From NCBI GenBank assembly GCA_002405525.1, contig DHLY01000100.1:136698-154863 (forward strand): a stretch of DNA of 18,166 nucleotides, given 5' to 3'. Under the pieces are notes generated by a model. That model had not been told where the DNA came from and made no database searches. It saw nothing but the letters and a program-made list of their open reading frames with translations. This document shows, piece by piece, positions 15,838 to 18,166 of the stretch (positions are counted from its first letter, which is position 1; the number at the start of each line of letters is the position of its first letter). The position numbers and the translations under genes were made by a program. Source of the stretch: Proteobacteria bacterium UBA4656 (GTDB lineage: Bacteria; Pseudomonadota; Gammaproteobacteria; Xanthomonadales; Ahniellaceae).

Positions 15838-16626
15838 GTGTCCGGGCCCGAAGCCATCATCGTCGACGGTCAGCGCATTTTCGACCTGCTGTCGGCCGCG
15901 CTGTGGCCGTTCCTGCGCATCGGCACGGTGCTGATGGTGATGCCGCTGCTCGGTTCCGCAGTGGTGCCGCGCCGCGTGCGCTTTCTGCTCGCTGCCGGGC
16001 TGACACTCGCGCTGGCGCCGCTGCTGCCGCCTTCGGCCATGCCGGAGCCGCTGTCCGCGGACTGGTTTGCCGCCGCGGCGCGCGAGGTGGTGGCCGGCGT
16101 GGCGATCGGACTGGCGCTGCAGCTGGCTTTCGAGGCCACCGCGGTGGCCGGCGAGCTGATCGCCCAGGGCATGGGCCTCGCGTTCGCGCAGATGGCCAAT
16201 CCGCTGTCCGGCGTCACCGGGCCGCTGATGAGCCAGTTGCTGCTGATTGTCGGTGGCCTGCTCTTCTTCAGCACCGGCCTCCACCTGGCCCTGGTCGAGC
16301 TGCTCGCCGACAGCTTCAACGTGGTGCCCGCCGGGTCCGCACCGAGCCCCGCGGCCTTCGCGCCCGAGCTGCTGGGGTTCATGAGTCGCGTGCTGCTGGT
16401 CGGCGCGCAGCTCGCGCTGCCGCTGGTGGTTGCGATGCTGGTGATCAACCTCGTCTTCGGCGTGCTCGGCCGGACCGCGCCGGCACTGAACCCGCTGCAG
16501 GCCGGCCTGCCGGCGACCCTGTTCGCCGGGCTCGCGCTGCTGATCGTCGTGGTGCCGGCGATGGCCGAACCTTTCCTTGCCCTGGTGCGCGAGGCGCTGG
16601 CCGCCGCCGCCGGCTGGTTGCACTGA
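15838..16626 (+). CDS. fliR: Flagellar type III export gate protein FliR
   Basis: Third membrane subunit of the export gate, with several hydrophobic helices. The 262-residue product has the family features FLRIGTVLMVMPLLGSAVVPRR near the N-terminus, the GELIAQGMGLAFAQMANP segment in the middle, and LNPLQAGLP with a C-terminal helix pair. The start is GTG 4 nt after the fliQ stop, with only a weak ribosome site (GGGG), so translation probably depends on ribosomes coming from fliQ. Length is typical. Confidence 0.95.
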   Translation: MSGPEAIIVDGQRIFDLLSAALWPFLRIGTVLMVMPLLGSAVVPRRVRFLLAAGLTLALAPLLPPSAMPEPLSADWFAAAAREVVAGVAIGLALQLAFEATAVAGELIAQGMGLAFAQMANPLSGVTGPLMSQLLLIVGGLLFFSTGLHLALVELLADSFNVVPAGSAPSPAAFAPELLGFMSRVLLVGAQLALPLVVAMLVINLVFGVLGRTAPALNPLQAGLPATLFAGLALLIVVVPAMAEPFLALVREALAAAAGWLH

Positions 16627-16636
16627 GGACGCGCCG

Positions 16637-17770
16637 ATGGCCGACAGCGACAGCCAGGACGACAAGACCCTCGATCCGACCGAGAAACGCCTGCGCGAGG
16701 CGCGCGAGGAGGGCCAGGTCCCGCGATCGCGAGAGCTGGCCGGCGCGACGATGGCGCTCGCCTGCTGCGGGCTGGCGTTGGCGATGGCCGGTCCGTTCGG
16801 CGAGCGACTGGTGGCGGTGCTGCGCGACGCGCTCGCCTTCGACCTGCAGGCGGTCGAGGACGCCGGCGGGCCGGTCGCCCACTTCGCCGCGGTGGCGATC
16901 GAATTGCTGCTGATCGGCGCGCCGCTGATCGCCGCCGGCCTGGTCGCCGCGATCGCCGGCACGCTGGCCCTCGGCGGGCTCAACTTCGCGCCGAAGGCGC
17001 TGGCGCCGAAGATCGAGCGCATCGATCCGGTTGCGGGATTCAAGCGCCTGTACTCGCTGCCCGCCCTCGGTGAGGTGGCGAAGTCGCTGCTGCGCGTCGG
17101 GGTGGTGGGCGCGGTCGCGTTCGTCGCGCTGTACTCGCAGATCGACGCCATCGTCGGCCTGGTCGCCGAGCCGGACCATGCCGGCATCCTGCACGCGCTG
17201 TCGATCGTCGGCTGGACGCTGATGGCGCTGTCGGCGTCGCTGGGGCTGATCGCGCTGCTCGACGTGCCGTTCCAGTGGTGGCGCCACCGGCGCGGGCTGC
17301 GGATGTCGCTCGAGGAAGTTCGCCGCGAGATGAAGGAACTCGAGGGCAGCCCGGAGATCAAGGGCCGGGTGCGCCAGCTGCAGCGCGAAATGGCGCAGCG
17401 GCGGATGATGGAGGCGGTGCCCGGCGCGGACGTGGTGCTGGTCAACCCGACCCACTACGCGGTGGCGCTGAAGTACGAGCAGGGCCGGATGCGCGCGCCG
17501 CGCGTGGTGGCCAAGGGCCAGGACCTGGTGGCGCTGGCGATCCGCGAGCTGGCCGAGCGGCACAAGGTGCCGGTGGTGTCCGCGCCGCCGCTGGCGCGCG
17601 CCCTGTATCGCGGTGTGCAGCTCGGCCAGGAGATCCCGGCCGAGCTCTATCGCGCGGTGGCGCAGGTGCTGACCTTCGTCTACCAGTTGCGGGTGTACCG
17701 CCGACACGGCGGCCGCGAGCCGGTGCTGGCTTCGATCGAGGTCGACGAGCCGCCGGTGCGCGGCGGCTGA
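16637..17770 (+). CDS. flhB: Flagellar export switch protein FlhB
   Basis: Export apparatus protein that switches substrate specificity after signalling by FliK. The 377-residue product has a charged N-terminus (DDKTLDPTEKRLREAREEGQVPRS) and four membrane segments. The cytoplasmic domain carries the self-cleavage motif NPTH at 270-273, followed by YAVALKY and, near the end, PPLARALYRGVQLGQEIP. The start at 16637 has GAGGA about 7 nt upstream; a longer frame from 16577 overlaps fliR. The gene is followed after 14 bp by a convergent phoH instead of flhA, so the flagellar cluster ends here. Confidence 0.97.
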   Translation: MADSDSQDDKTLDPTEKRLREAREEGQVPRSRELAGATMALACCGLALAMAGPFGERLVAVLRDALAFDLQAVEDAGGPVAHFAAVAIELLLIGAPLIAAGLVAAIAGTLALGGLNFAPKALAPKIERIDPVAGFKRLYSLPALGEVAKSLLRVGVVGAVAFVALYSQIDAIVGLVAEPDHAGILHALSIVGWTLMALSASLGLIALLDVPFQWWRHRRGLRMSLEEVRREMKELEGSPEIKGRVRQLQREMAQRRMMEAVPGADVVLVNPTHYAVALKYEQGRMRAPRVVAKGQDLVALAIRELAERHKVPVVSAPPLARALYRGVQLGQEIPAELYRAVAQVLTFVYQLRVYRRHGGREPVLASIEVDEPPVRGG

Positions 17771-17784
17771 GGCGAGCGAGCCCA

Positions 17785-18166
17785 TCAGCCCTGGGCGTCG
17801 CGGTTCTCGTGCCGCTCGTAGGCTTCCACGATGCGCGCCACCAGCGGGTGGCGCACCACGTCGCGCGCGGTGAAGAAGGTGAAGCTCATCCCCTTCACGC
17901 CGCGCAGGACCTCGATCGCGTGGCGCAGGCCCGAGGGCTGCGAGCGCGGCAGGTCGACCTGGGTCAGGTCGCCGGTGACCACGCAGCAGGACCCGAAGCC
18001 GATCCGGGTCAGGAACATCTTCATCTGCTCGACGGAAGTGTTCTGCGCCTCGTCGAGGATCACGAAGGCGTCGTTGAGCGTGCGCCCACGCATGAAGGCC
18101 AATGGGGCGATCTCGATCACGTTGCGCTCGATCAGCTTGGCGACCTTGTCGAAGCCGAGCATCTCC
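17785..18166 (-). CDS. phoH: PhoH family protein, C-terminal part (cut by window edge)
   Basis: The last 126 codons of a PhoH-like ATPase are read on the - strand and run off the right edge; the Walker A half lies outside. The visible part shows the family segment [20 protein letters not shown], Walker [10 protein letters not shown], and [16 protein letters not shown] followed by a helical tail ending [14 protein letters not shown] Met at 18162 is internal, because the frame continues upstream of it. PhoH proteins of this type usually lie near miaB, ybeY and corC/lnt and are tied to RNA metabolism. No functional link to the flagellar genes is implied; the two units simply converge. Confidence 0.93.
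   Translation of the reverse strand, partial: EMLGFDKVAKLIERNVIEIAPLAFMRGRTLNDAFVILDEAQNTSVEQMKMFLTRIGFGSCCVVTGDLTQVDLPRSQPSGLRHAIEVLRGVKGMSFTFFTARDVVRHPLVARIVEAYERHENRDAQG

Noticed and set aside
14719..17445. 908-codon antisense frame over fliO-flhB
   Set aside because: Composition (Arg, Gln, His, Ala runs) and complete overlap with seven recognised genes mark it as a shadow frame.
17771..17784. Bidirectional terminator between flhB and phoH
   Set aside because: Only 14 bp separate the stops and no stem-loop with T-run is visible there.

Overview
The window is one long, very GC-rich flagellar gene cluster read almost entirely on the + strand. The order is rpoN - vemR-like receiver - fleQ - fliE - fliF - fliG - fliH - fliI - (DUF1566 lipoprotein) - fliJ - fliK - fliL - fliM - fliN - fliO - fliP - fliQ - fliR - flhB. 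A convergent phoH tail lies at the right edge. A sigma-54 gene, a stand-alone receiver of the VemR type and fleQ directly before fliE is the arrangement known from Xanthomonas and its relatives. A Xanthomonadales (Lysobacterales)-like gammaproteobacterium is therefore the best guess; this is inferred from gene order and composition, not from a search.

Layout. Bases 1-226 hold no convincing gene but contain two GC-rich hairpins. Bases 227-3548 carry the regulators: RpoN, a CheY-like VemR protein and the sigma-54 activator FleQ. Bases 3681-8718 carry fliEFGHI (MS ring, switch protein FliG, export ATPase and its regulator). Bases 8940-10256 encode an outlier, a predicted lipoprotein with two tandem DUF1566 (Lcl C-terminal type) domains, placed between fliI and fliJ. 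Bases 10376-12237 carry fliJK, and bases 12475-17770 carry fliLMNOPQR-flhB (switch and export gate). Bases 17785-18166 are the 3' end of phoH on the - strand. No tRNA, rRNA, IS element or CRISPR array was seen.

Regulation. Four sequences match the sigma-54 -24/-12 consensus with the exact GG-N10-GC spacing. Each lies a short distance upstream of a start codon: before fliE, before the DUF1566 gene, before fliJ and before fliL. The cluster encodes RpoN and FleQ itself, so the simplest reading is that these two switch on four successive transcription units. The promoter before the DUF1566 gene makes that lipoprotein a candidate, previously unassigned member of the flagellar regulon rather than a passive insertion. 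The separate promoter just after it would let fliJK be transcribed independently of it.

Within the units, genes are tightly packed. The starts of fleQ, fliG and fliI each overlap the previous stop by 8 nt in the pattern ATGNNTGA. fliK, fliN, fliP and fliQ overlap the previous stop by 4 nt, and fliK uses TTG. The usual downstream genes flhA, flhF, flhG and fliA do not follow flhB; the cluster ends abruptly at phoH.
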